From contig JAAUQA010000027.1 in the NCBI GenBank assembly GCA_012032855.1, forward strand, positions 1 to 14,007: a DNA stretch of 14,007 nt. Reading direction: 5' to 3'. The position numbers and the translations under genes were made by a program. How positions within the stretch are numbered: position 1 is the first letter of the stretch; the number at the start of each line of letters is the position of its first letter. Shown here in pieces: positions 1-6,916 of this stretch. Below the pieces are notes generated by a model. The model saw nothing but the letters and a program-made list of their open reading frames with translations. It did no database searches and was not told the DNA's origin. This DNA is from Candidatus Competibacteraceae bacterium. GTDB lineage: Bacteria > Pseudomonadota > Gammaproteobacteria > Competibacterales > Competibacteraceae.

Positions 1-22
1 AATCAATGCCTAATCAATGCCT
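1..22. repeat. Tandem duplication of an 11-bp unit
   Basis: AATCAATGCCT occurs twice head to tail at 1-11 and 12-22. It starts at the window edge, so the array could extend to the left. The rest of 23-119 is AT-rich, has many stops on both strands, and shows no gene I can support. Confidence 0.6.
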
Positions 23-119
23 TCGTTAAACAATCAAGTAAATGATAGCCAGATCTCAGGTACTATACCCAAGTGCGAAGCTCCCATGAAGCTGTCGCCA
101 TAGCATCTAAAATTATGCT

Positions 120-128
120 GATCATAAC
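120..128. repeat. Left target-site duplication of ISKra4-type element
   Basis: GATCATAAC, identical to 1359-1367 on the other side of the element. Confidence 0.88.
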
Positions 129-145
129 GGGTGTGATTCAAAGTG
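129..145 (+). repeat. Left terminal inverted repeat of ISKra4-type element
   Basis: GGGTGTGATTCAAAGTG, a perfect inverted match to 1342-1358. Past one mismatched base the similarity continues for three more bases (TGC). Confidence 0.88.
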
Positions 146-167
146 ATGCAGGGGCGAAAAGAGGTTT

Positions 168-1287
168 TCACGCCGCTTCTTTTTCACTCTCTTGCCAATA
201 CGCGTCCCACTCTCGGTTGGCCCGATTCAGTCGGAGCGCCAACAGGGTCTCGATATGAGCGGGCGACCACCAGGCCCCGGGGAGTTTGATCCGTTCTTGG
301 ATAATATAGCGGTGCGCGCTCTCGATTTCTCCTGAGCCGATGGGGAGGTTCTGCTGGATGGCGTTTTGATAGTCGAGTTGACCCAGGCGGTTGCGCAGAT
401 AGCGGTCGCAAGCGGTCACCGGGTGGTCGTCATTATCCGGGGTGACGAACGGCGCCAAGCTGTCCAGTACCGCGGCCACTTGGTTCGCCTTCAGGCGGTC
501 TTTTTGCGCCTCCAGCCAGGCCCGGGGATGATCCGGGGTGCAAACTTCAACCCCGCCGGCAAAATTTCCCCCGAACGTCGGCGTCACGCTGCCTTGTCGA
601 TGGACCAGATTCAGCCGCACCTCTTTCCAGCTCAACCGTTTCCCCTTGCGCTTATCGTCAGCTGCCGGCGACGGTTCCACCACCGGCACCATCGAGCCGT
701 CCAGCTCACTGATAAAGGTCACGCCCGCCGCGCCAGGACCGATCTCCTGCGTCGCGGCTTGATCGTAGATCCGTTGGGCATGCTGTTCCGTGGTCCGTTG
801 GATGGCGCTCACTGGCATCGCAATCCCGTAGTGTTCCTGCAATTTGTCCGGCACTTGTCCAAACGCGTGATCCGCGCCAAAATCCGTCATGACCCGTTGC
901 AACGGCAACGAACTTCTCCGGCAACTGGCCCCGGTCACAGTACTGAATGGCCGCTTAATCCCCGTGCCTTGCCGCCACAACGGCTCAATCACTTCGATCC
1001 GGCCGAAGGTCGTGTACCAGTACAGTTTTTTTACCCGCCGGTCGCCACGCGGGCTCCGCTTGCGCTACCGCAGAATGCTTCTCCACCCCGCGTTCCGCCC
1101 ATGCTGTCAGCACGTCGTTACCCAGTTGGCGCAACTCCTCAATCACCCGGCGTTCCGCTGCGTCGGCTTGGGCATAGTCGCCCGCCGCATCCTCGACCAC
1201 CGCGAGCAGGCTTTTCAGGCGGGCGCGTAACTGCGGATGACGATTGAGCCGCTCGCCTAATTCCCGATCTCGGTCTATGGTCAACAT
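168..1287 (-). pseudogene. ISKra4-family transposase, frameshifted and missing its centre
   Basis: This would be a DDE transposase that mobilises the surrounding element. The first part runs from 1287 to a stop at 985. I chose the ATG at 1285-1287 because AAAGGAGA lies just upstream; an ATG at 1320 has no such site. The N-terminal ~100 residues are the charged helical region usual for the family. At 1026-1032 the coding strand has seven A's; removing one joins the frame to 168-992, giving KKLYWYTTFGRIEV, which fits the family. Catalytic D of ELDGSMVP and E of GSGEIESAHRY are present. The stretch normally between GSVTP...F and APDxPRAW, including the FLVDFYH segment with the second catalytic Asp, is absent: here FAGGVEV runs straight into CTPDHPRAW. 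As written (~370 residues after repair) the enzyme should be inactive whether or not the frameshift is real. Confidence 0.85.
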
Positions 1288-1341
1288 CAGCGTCTCCTTT
1301 GGATAGTAGCACTCAGTCATTCGGTATTATGAGGCTCGCAG

Positions 1342-1358
1342 CACTTTGAATCACACCC
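1342..1358 (-). repeat. Right terminal inverted repeat of ISKra4-type element
   Basis: CACTTTGAATCACACCC, the exact reverse complement of 129-145. Confidence 0.88.
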
Positions 1359-1367
1359 GATCATAAC
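1359..1367. repeat. Right target-site duplication of ISKra4-type element
   Basis: GATCATAAC, identical to 120-128. Its last four bases (TAAC, 1364-1367) are also the first four bases of the IS4-type element's left inverted repeat. Confidence 0.88.
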
Positions 1368-1379
1368 TGATGTTACGCA
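1364..1379 (+). repeat. Left inverted repeat of IS4-type element
   Basis: TAACTGATGTTACGCA, exact inverted match of 2457-2472. The first four bases are shared with the target duplication of the ISKra4-type insertion. Confidence 0.8.
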
Positions 1380-1409
1380 TAGTGGAGCTTCAAGTGTTAT
1401 GTTAATGGG

Positions 1410-2463
1410 ATGAATCAAGAATACCTCGAACTTTATACAGACAACTTGATCAGCACCTTGGTGCAGCGACAGCGACTGGCCTGTCGGCGATGTTATCAGG
1501 GGCGGTCAGCCATGATCAGGTGACGCGGTTTTTGTCGGAACGGGAGTACACGCTGCGGGATTTATGGTTGCACGTCAAAACGACCGTCAGGGAAGTGGAG
1601 CAGGACGATGCGGTACTGATTTCGACGACATGATCCAAGAGAAGCCCCGGACCGATGAAAGCGAGTTGATTTGCTGGCATTTTGATCATTGTCAAAACCG
1701 GATCGTGAAGGGTTTAAATCTGCTCAATGCGCTGTACCACAGTGATGGTGTCTCCATCCCGGTCGATTTCAGACTGATCCACGAGCCGCTGCAGTTCTGC
1801 GATGTGGCGACGCGTCAGGTCAAACGGGCGAGTGAGATGACGAAGAATCAGTTGTTGCAAGAGATGCTGCTTCGCTGTATCCACAATCAGCTGCCATTTC
1901 GCTACGTGTTGATGGACAGTTGGTTTGCGGCCAAGGACAATTTTGATTTAATCCTCGCTCTGGACAAGCACTTTGTGGCGGTGCTTAAGGACAATCGCCG
2001 CGTGGCGCTGAGCGAGGAGAACAAACGACAGGGTCGTTTCGTACGGATGGACTCCTTACAGTTGGCCGACAAACAGGCCGTGCGCGGTTGGCTGAAGGGC
2101 TTCGATCACGAAGTCCTGCTAGTTGGCCGGGTCTATACGAACCAAGACGGCAGCACCGGTCGGTTGAATCTGGTCTGTAGTGATCTGACGTGCGATGGCG
2201 AACAGGTCGCCGACCTCCATCACAAACGCTGGAAGGTCGAGGACTATCACAAATCGCTCAAGTCCAATGCCGCATTGGCCAAATCCCCCACGCGGACACT
2301 CTGCACCCAACACAATCATGTGTTCCTGAGCAGCTATGCGGTCTTTAAATTGGAATGCCTGAAACGTGTCCACAAACTGAATCACTCCGCGCTCCGGGCC
2401 AAACTCTATGTTAAGGCCCTACAGCACGCCTTCCTTGAGCTCACTCGACTAAAGACTGCGTAA
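1410..2463 (+). pseudogene. IS4-family DDE transposase, broken by two single-base deletions
   Basis: Three frames together give one transposase of about 351 residues. ATG at 1410 opens MNQEYLELYTDNLIST. After 1457 the reading continues one frame back (GAATATGLSAML...) if ACCTTGG is restored to ACCTTTGG. Near 1618-1623 the frame changes again, repaired by one more T (ATTTCG to ATTTTCG), giving AVLIFDDMIQEK. From there it is open to TAA at 2461-2463. The catalytic triad is visible: D of FDDMIQEK, D of VLMDSWFA (near 1915), and E of KRWKVEDYHKSLK (near 2240), the last matching the R-x3-E-x6-K signature of IS4 transposases, with His in place of the usual Tyr. Both lesions shorten T runs by one, so they could be sequence errors. 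As written, only a C-terminal product from 1564 (299 residues) could be made. Confidence 0.85.
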
Positions 2464-2472
2464 CATCAGTTA
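2457..2472 (-). repeat. Right inverted repeat of IS4-type element
   Basis: TGCGTAACATCAGTTA, exact complement of 1364-1379. It overlaps the last codons and stop of the transposase gene. Confidence 0.8.
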
Positions 2473-2487
2473 GAAAATGAAATCTAA

Positions 2488-2583
2488 AGTGGTTCGGAAG
2501 GCTATTCCACGCAATTACGTCAAATCAAAAACGGTTTGTATGGGATTTTCGAAATCTATCCGTCCGGAATTGTGCTGTTGTGA
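2488..2583 (+). pseudogene. C-terminal remnant of an unidentified gene cut by the IS4-type element
   Basis: The frame ending at TGA 2581-2583 reads SGSEGYSTQLRQIKNGLYG, then IFEIYPSGIVLL, which looks like a normal protein C-terminus. Its stop overlaps the next gene's GTG start in the four-base arrangement GTGA, typical of translationally coupled genes. Upstream the frame meets TAA at 2485-2487. Adding one A to the AAA at 2486-2488 would open it back to the IS edge at 2473, in keeping with other homopolymer losses here. I do not recognise the family. From its coupling to the next gene I infer a sugar- or surface-polysaccharide-related product. No N-terminal counterpart is visible left of the IS pair. 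Confidence 0.4.
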
Positions 2584-4589
2584 ATGAATCCCAGGACTGT
2601 TTTCAAGGCAAGATCGAATATCACAGTACCTCTTTCGTTAAAGGCTGGGCTATCAATCGAACAGCACCCAACGAACCGGTTTATATCGATGTCCTCGTGG
2701 GCGAGCACAAAATTGCAACCCTTTGCGCGTCGTTATTTCGTTGGGATTTGAAAGCACAGGGAATCGGCCAAGGCTATCATGGTTTTGTTTACCCCATTCA
2801 GTCACAATATCTCGACGGTCAGCGCCATGTATTGAACTTCAGATTCGAGCGCACCGGCGAAGCGCTAGAAAACAGCCCGGCGACCATTTGCGCTTCTTAC
2901 GAGCGTCAGCGAATCCCGTTTGAGACCACCGCACTCACCGGTCGACGGGTATTAGTGCTGGCACCGCATCCTGATGACGAATCGCTCGGATGTGGCAGCG
3001 CTATTCGCCTGCATCGCAACAATCAAGATCCCGTTAAAGTGGTTTTCGTGACGGATGGTTCGCGGGGGGATTTCAAGCAGGACTATGCCAGAGACGATTA
3101 CGTCCGCCTGCGGGAAACAGAAGCTCAAGAGGCCGGGCGGGTGCTGGGCGTCGAAGTCGCCGATATTGACTTTTGGCGTATTGAAGATCGGACCCTAGTT
3201 GCTACTGAGACGCTGATTAACCGCCTAGTTGTTCTGTTGCAGCACTATCAACCCGAACTGGTCTACGCGCCTTCACCGCTGGAATTCCACCCCGACCATC
3301 AAGCGACGGCGATGTTGTTATGGCGAGCGGTACAGCATGCTCACATCGAATTGCAAGTCGCTTTCTACGAGGTCAATCGTCCCCTCAATGTCAACACGTT
3401 GGTTGATATCAGCGGGGTAATCGACCAGAAGCGACAAGCGTGTGACGCCTACATCAGCCAACTCCAATATTGCCCATACACGGATTTTGCAGTCAGCCTC
3501 AACCGATTCCGCGCGCTCACAGTATCGGGTTCCTGCAGTTATGTGGAAGGCTATTGTGTGTTGAGCAGCCGGGAGATTGCCAGGCACCCGATCGAACGTT
3601 TCGCGCTTAAGCAGACGCTACCCATGCAGACGCTGCACACTCATTCCTTGCCTTTAGTTTCGGTCATCGTGAGAACCAAGGATCGACCCCAACTGTTGCA
3701 AGAAGCGCTCTCCAGCCTATTAACTCAAACCTACCCTAGTCTTGAGGTCGTCGTCGTTAATGACGGCGGGCAAGATGTCTCAACGGCCATTGAACACTTT
3801 AACCAATACCTCAAAATTACCTATCGGACCCATGCGACTTCAAGAGGAGCGGCTGCGGCAGCCAATACCGGCTTAGCGGTCGCAAACGGAAAATATATCA
3901 ATTTCCTGGACGACGACGATTTACTCTACCCTGAACATCTGGAAAAACTGGCGCTATTTCTGGAAACCACCGGCGAGAAGGTGGCTTACAGCGATTGCGA
4001 AAAAGGGGAGTACCGCTGGGATGGAACAGACTTTGTTTTGGCCAAAGAGAAAAAACTATTCCGGGGAATAGAGTTTGATCGGGATCGGCTGCACTGCGAT
4101 AACTACCTCGCGAGTATGTCGGTCTTATTTACTCGGGAGTTGTGGGATCAAATCGGGCCATTAGACGAATGTTCCACTGTCTCCGAAGATAAGGAGCTTT
4201 GGCGGCGATTAGCTGATCAGGCGATGTTTCATCGCTTGCCCGGCATCACTGCTGAATACCGGCAGTTCGTTCAGCGTGATCATCAGGACGCACCAGTTTT
4301 GGCCCCGAGCAATGACAGGGAAAATCGATATCGGACCCGAAATAATCCGGTGCGGCAGATTTGGTCGCGTATTGATGCATTGGAAGCGGAAAATCAGCGT
4401 TTACGAGAGGCGTTGGCTCAGGTACCGGAAGAATTCCGCGTTGTTGAGCATTTTTCTCAGGGTGGGAAACCATTGCGATGGTTAAACGTTATCAAGCGGT
4501 TGGTCAAATTCCTCCCGCATAGCTTGTTGATTTACCTGTATCCCTATCTGATTCGGATCAAACGTTTGTTTTACTCAATACATCTCTGA
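2580..4589 (+). CDS. PIG-L-type deacetylase fused to GT2 glycosyltransferase, with N-terminal 'GIGxGxHGF' module
   Basis: This 669-residue protein has at least three parts. Residues ~8-105 form a beta-rich module with GWAINRTAP, a DVLVGEHKIA strand and GIGQGYHGF, a module found attached to bacterial glycosyltransferases; its function is unclear to me. Residues ~120-345 are a PIG-L/LmbE-type zinc deacetylase with APHPDDES (HPDD at 130-133) and HPDH (237-240), the expected metal ligands; such enzymes deacetylate GlcNAc-type sugars. Residues ~358-565 are a GT-A family 2 glycosyltransferase with VSVIVRTKDRP, VVVVNDGG, a DDDD metal motif at 444-447 and SEDKELW (535-541) supplying the likely catalytic base. 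Residues ~594-616 look coiled-coil. The last ~40 are hydrophobic and basic, perhaps membrane-associating. There is no signal peptide, so it is probably cytoplasmic or inner-membrane peripheral. The start is GTG at 2580, overlapping the stop of the preceding remnant. The upstream partner gene is lost to an IS, so expression may be compromised. The domain calls are strong; sugar substrate and acceptor are unknown. Confidence 0.88.
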   Translation: MNESQDCFQGKIEYHSTSFVKGWAINRTAPNEPVYIDVLVGEHKIATLCASLFRWDLKAQGIGQGYHGFVYPIQSQYLDGQRHVLNFRFERTGEALENSPATICASYERQRIPFETTALTGRRVLVLAPHPDDESLGCGSAIRLHRNNQDPVKVVFVTDGSRGDFKQDYARDDYVRLRETEAQEAGRVLGVEVADIDFWRIEDRTLVATETLINRLVVLLQHYQPELVYAPSPLEFHPDHQATAMLLWRAVQHAHIELQVAFYEVNRPLNVNTLVDISGVIDQKRQACDAYISQLQYCPYTDFAVSLNRFRALTVSGSCSYVEGYCVLSSREIARHPIERFALKQTLPMQTLHTHSLPLVSVIVRTKDRPQLLQEALSSLLTQTYPSLEVVVVNDGGQDVSTAIEHFNQYLKITYRTHATSRGAAAAANTGLAVANGKYINFLDDDDLLYPEHLEKLALFLETTGEKVAYSDCEKGEYRWDGTDFVLAKEKKLFRGIEFDRDRLHCDNYLASMSVLFTRELWDQIGPLDECSTVSEDKELWRRLADQAMFHRLPGITAEYRQFVQRDHQDAPVLAPSNDRENRYRTRNNPVRQIWSRIDALEAENQRLREALAQVPEEFRVVEHFSQGGKPLRWLNVIKRLVKFLPHSLLIYLYPYLIRIKRLFYSIHL

Positions 4590-4649
4590 GATAACCCGAT
4601 GTTGCAGATGGAATAATAAAGATGGCGTCATGCCGTTACCGAAGACAAA

Positions 4650-4670
4650 GGGGCGGCCAACCACCGCCCC
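4650..4670 (-). terminator. Rho-independent terminator of ppa
   Basis: A 7-bp GC-only stem GGGGCGG/CCGCCCC (4650-4656 with 4664-4670) has a 7-base loop. Read on the minus strand it is followed by TTTGTCTT. It sits 15 bp past the ppa stop. It may also slow transcription arriving from the fusion gene, though the plus-strand side has no T tract. Confidence 0.7.
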
Positions 4671-4685
4671 AAGCGCGTAATCCCA

Positions 4686-5213
4686 CTAAGACTTATAGCG
4701 TTCCACGCTGAGACGAATCTCAGCATTCGCATCTTCCAAGCCGCCCCAACCTTCCAGCTTGACCCACTTACCTTTATCCAAATCCTTGTAGTGCTCGAAG
4801 AAGTGGACAATTTGATCCAGCAACATTTTGGGGAGATCGTCGATAGCTTCAACCTCGCTGTACATCGCACATTGTTTCTTAATAGGCACAGCGACCAGTT
4901 TGGAATCTCCGCCGGCTTCATCGGCCATTTTCAACAACCCCAGCGGGCGACAACGCACGACACAGCCACTGACCAACGGAAACGGGGTGACAACCAGCAC
5001 ATCCAATGGGTCACCGTCTTCACAGAGCGTATTCGGAATATACCCATAGTTACAGGGATAATGCATGGCCACGTTCATGAACCGATCTACGAACAACGCA
5101 CCCGTGTCCTTGTCGACTTCGTATTTCACCGGATCGGCGTTGGCCGGTATCTCAATGATGACATTGAGATCATTGGGGATGTCGCGCCCTGCATCGACTT
5201 TATCTAATTGCAT
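4686..5213 (-). CDS. ppa: Inorganic pyrophosphatase (family I, soluble)
   Basis: Hydrolyses pyrophosphate to two phosphates in the cytoplasm, pulling forward nucleic acid, protein and nucleotide-sugar synthesis. The 175-residue length equals that of the E. coli enzyme, and the sequence is close to it throughout: [20 protein letters not shown] at 21-40, [10 protein letters not shown] at 51-60, the family signature DGDPLDV at 66-72 with its Mg-binding aspartates, [15 protein letters not shown], and [16 protein letters not shown] near the C-terminus. ATG at 5213 has GAGGAA (5218-5223) four bases upstream. It is monocistronic, with a terminator just past its end, and is divergent from adk across about 220 bp. 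The gene is intact. Confidence 0.97.
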   Translation of the reverse strand: MQLDKVDAGRDIPNDLNVIIEIPANADPVKYEVDKDTGALFVDRFMNVAMHYPCNYGYIPNTLCEDGDPLDVLVVTPFPLVSGCVVRCRPLGLLKMADEAGGDSKLVAVPIKKQCAMYSEVEAIDDLPKMLLDQIVHFFEHYKDLDKGKWVKLEGWGGLEDANAEIRLSVERYKS

Positions 5214-5304
5214 GGTGTTCCTCTATACCGTTCAAATCAAAGCGGTTATGTTACACCACAGCATCCCGCTTGCCATCCGCTGATTGTGCCGATGCAGAGT
5301 CGAA

Positions 5305-5335
5305 TTGGGATGGTGGAGGTTGTTTCAGTTATACT
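5305..5335 (+). promoter_or_regulatory. Possible sigma-70 promoter for adk
   Basis: TATACT at 5330-5335 is a good -10 box. TTGGGA at 5305-5310 is a fair -35, but the 19-bp spacer is long. It would give a leader of about 90 bases before the adk start. This was judged by eye only; no operator or riboswitch was recognised. Confidence 0.35.
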
Positions 5336-5434
5336 AACCACTTAAATCCAAAATAGGCTGCTACAGCGAATACGCAGCATTTGTATCGATCGGGATTAGC
5401 ACCACTGGCCCGGAACAATAGTGAGAAAATGACC

Positions 5435-6022
5435 ATGAGAATCGTGTTACTCGGAGCGCCAGGCTCCGGCAAAGGTACGCAGGCTCAAGCCATCGTCGAG
5501 AAATATCACATCACTGCTATCTCCACCGGCGATCTGCTGCGTGCGGAAATTGCTGCGAGCACTCCACTGGGCTTGCAAGCCAAGCCGCTGATGGAGGCCG
5601 GGGAATTCGTACCTGACGAAATCGTGGTCGACATGATCAAAGAGCATTTGGCTAAGGACGATACCAGTAATGGTTTTTTGTTGGATGGATTCCCACGTGA
5701 CCTTTCCCAAGCCGAGTCCTTGGACGCCATGTTGACAAAAATTAATCAACCATTGGATGTAGTGTTGTTTTTCAAGGTTGACTATGGGGAAATCATGACC
5801 CGCTTATTGGCCCGCCATCGCATGGACGATACCGAAGAGACCATCCGCCATCGGTTGGAGATTTACGAGGCTAAAACCGCTCCGCTGATTGATCGCTACA
5901 AGAACAAGGGATTGATTCGCGAAGTGAATGGTATCGGTGAGATCACCGAGGTCTCGGCACGGATCTTCGCCATCCTTGATGCTATTGCCGCCAATTTGGC
6001 CACGTCTCGGCAATCAAACTAA
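5435..6022 (+). CDS. adk: Adenylate kinase, short (LID-less) form
   Basis: Interconverts ATP + AMP and 2 ADP in the cytoplasm. P-loop GAPGSGKGT is at 7-15, the AMP-site STGDLLR at 30-36, and DGFPRD at 84-89. The segment RHRMDDTEETIRHRL at 127-141 joins the two conserved arginine regions directly. The ~27-residue zinc/LID domain insert of the long form (E. coli, 214 residues) is missing, giving 195 residues. Short forms are established in several bacterial groups, so this is a variant and not damage. MRIVLLG is the natural start: GTGAGAAA lies upstream and an in-frame ATG sits two codons earlier (5429) as an alternative. The frame stays open to 5381, but that extension lacks family similarity. 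It converges with prmC, with a 45-bp gap. Confidence 0.95.
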   Translation: MRIVLLGAPGSGKGTQAQAIVEKYHITAISTGDLLRAEIAASTPLGLQAKPLMEAGEFVPDEIVVDMIKEHLAKDDTSNGFLLDGFPRDLSQAESLDAMLTKINQPLDVVLFFKVDYGEIMTRLLARHRMDDTEETIRHRLEIYEAKTAPLIDRYKNKGLIREVNGIGEITEVSARIFAILDAIAANLATSRQSN

Positions 6023-6067
6023 AACCGCCTCTGTCAGTCCCGCTCAGGGACGAGCGGTAAACGAATT

Positions 6068-6907
6068 CTATCCCGCCCAATATCCGCAACAGGCCCGGTC
6101 AATCCCGGCCATGTCTTGATGACAGCTTAAATTTGTAAACCCCTGAGCGTGCAGCAGCGCCTGCACATCAGTTGCTTGATCGTACCCGTGCTCCAGCAAC
6201 AGCCCCCCTCCCGGCTGTAAATACCCGACCGCCTGAGCAATAATCGTGCGAATTGCAGCTAGACCGTCTCTTCCAGCGACCAACGCCGTCGGCGGTTCAA
6301 AGCGCAAGTCGCCTTGTTGTTGATGCGGATCGTCAAGCGCCAGATAAGGCGGGTTGCTGACAATTACCGCAAAACGTTCCCGACCCAGCGCATCACACCA
6401 ATCGCCCTGCCGAAATGCCACATTGTGCAAACCTAGGCGTTGCGCGTTGTCCTTTGCGACTGCCAGCGCCGCAGAGTCCCGGTCAGTCGCAATCAACCGC
6501 GCGTGAGGGCGTTCTTGAGCAATGGCCAAGGCGATAGCGCCACTGCCGGTGCCCAAATCGGCGACCAAAGCCGCGCTGTCGGTTGCGATTCGTTGCAGAG
6601 CCAATTCCACCAATAATTCGGTTTCCGGGCGGGGAATGAGGGTGGCGGGGGTGACTTTGAGGTTCAGGGACCAAAATTCGCGTTGCTCGACCAGATAAGC
6701 GATCGGTTCACCGCGTAACCGACGCTCCAGCAGAAGCGCAAAGCACGCTCGTGCACTGTTGCCCGGCAATCGCTCCGGCCAAGCGTGCAGATAACTGCGA
6801 GACCGTTGCAGGGCGTGGCTTAACAATACTTCCGCATCCAAGTTCGGCGTATCACTGACCGCGCTCAGATTCGCCTGTGCCTCCTGCAACAACGCAGCGA
6901 TGTGCAT
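6068..6907 (-). CDS. prmC: Release factor glutamine methyltransferase PrmC (HemK)
   Basis: Transfers methyl from S-adenosylmethionine to the glutamine of the GGQ motif in release factors, which boosts termination. The 279 residues comprise an N-terminal helical substrate-recognition domain (~1-80), the family stretch TLIPRPETELLVE (89-101), the SAM-binding loop DLGTGSGAIAL (117-127), an acidic TDRD at 141-144, and the catalytic NPPY at 185-188. The length matches E. coli PrmC (277). ATG at 6907 begins nine bases after the prfA stop, so the two form an operon, the usual arrangement for enzyme and substrate genes. No T-tract terminator is seen after it. The gene is intact. Confidence 0.96.
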   Translation of the reverse strand: MHIAALLQEAQANLSAVSDTPNLDAEVLLSHALQRSRSYLHAWPERLPGNSARACFALLLERRLRGEPIAYLVEQREFWSLNLKVTPATLIPRPETELLVELALQRIATDSAALVADLGTGSGAIALAIAQERPHARLIATDRDSAALAVAKDNAQRLGLHNVAFRQGDWCDALGRERFAVIVSNPPYLALDDPHQQQGDLRFEPPTALVAGRDGLAAIRTIIAQAVGYLQPGGGLLLEHGYDQATDVQALLHAQGFTNLSCHQDMAGIDRACCGYWAG

Positions 6908-6916
6908 CGGCCCGGA

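Larger units (their letters stand above)
129..1358 (-). mobile_element. ISKra4-family insertion sequence, 1230 bp, internally deleted
   Basis: The element is bounded by 17-bp perfect terminal inverted repeats (GGGTGTGATTCAAAGTG at 129-145 and its complement at 1342-1358). It is flanked by an exact 9-bp direct repeat, GATCATAAC, at 120-128 and 1359-1367. A 9-bp duplication is, as I recall, typical of the ISKra4 group. The one gene inside is a transposase on the minus strand, broken by a frameshift and by loss of its middle. The intact ends and perfect duplication say the insertion is fairly recent. The short length fits an internally deleted copy of an element usually around 1.4 kb or more. 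The right-hand duplication lies within the left inverted repeat of the neighbouring IS4-type element, so this element arrived second. Confidence 0.88.
1364..2472 (+). mobile_element. IS4-family insertion sequence, about 1.1 kb
   Basis: Perfect 16-bp inverted repeats TAACTGATGTTACGCA (1364-1379) and its complement (2457-2472) enclose one transposase gene on the plus strand. The stop codon of that gene (2461-2463) lies inside the right repeat. I see no direct repeat of 4-12 bp flanking the element: the left flank, reconstructed by removing the ISKra4-type insertion, ends ...ATGCTGATCA, and the right flank begins GAAAATGAAA. The insertion may therefore have been followed by a deletion or rearrangement. 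True tips might be a few bases inside the 16-bp repeat. The subgroup within the IS4 superfamily is not assigned. Confidence 0.8.

Noticed and set aside
63..119. Minus-strand frame SIILDAMATASWELRTWV ending at a stop, possibly the tail of a gene cut by the IS pair
   Set aside because: Only 18 residues and no recognisable similarity; cannot be told from chance.
1019..1040. Programmed -1 frameshifting in the ISKra4 transposase at A AAA AAA
   Set aside because: The downstream transposase frame is +1 relative to the first; the -1 frame reaches a stop within about a dozen codons.
366..1247. Long plus-strand open frame (293 codons) opposite the ISKra4 transposase
   Set aside because: Arg/Pro/His-rich composition typical of an antisense shadow; the minus strand carries recognisable transposase motifs.
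101..2490. ATCTAAA at about 105-111 and 2482-2488 as a target duplication of the IS4-type element
   Set aside because: The copies do not abut the element ends, so the match is most likely chance.
4791..5207. Plus-strand open frame of 138 codons opposite ppa
   Set aside because: Shadow of a strongly conserved pyrophosphatase.
6040..6057. Hairpin CCGCTC/GAGCGG between adk and prmC as a shared terminator
   Set aside because: Six-base stem with no T tract on either side; too weak to call as a terminator.
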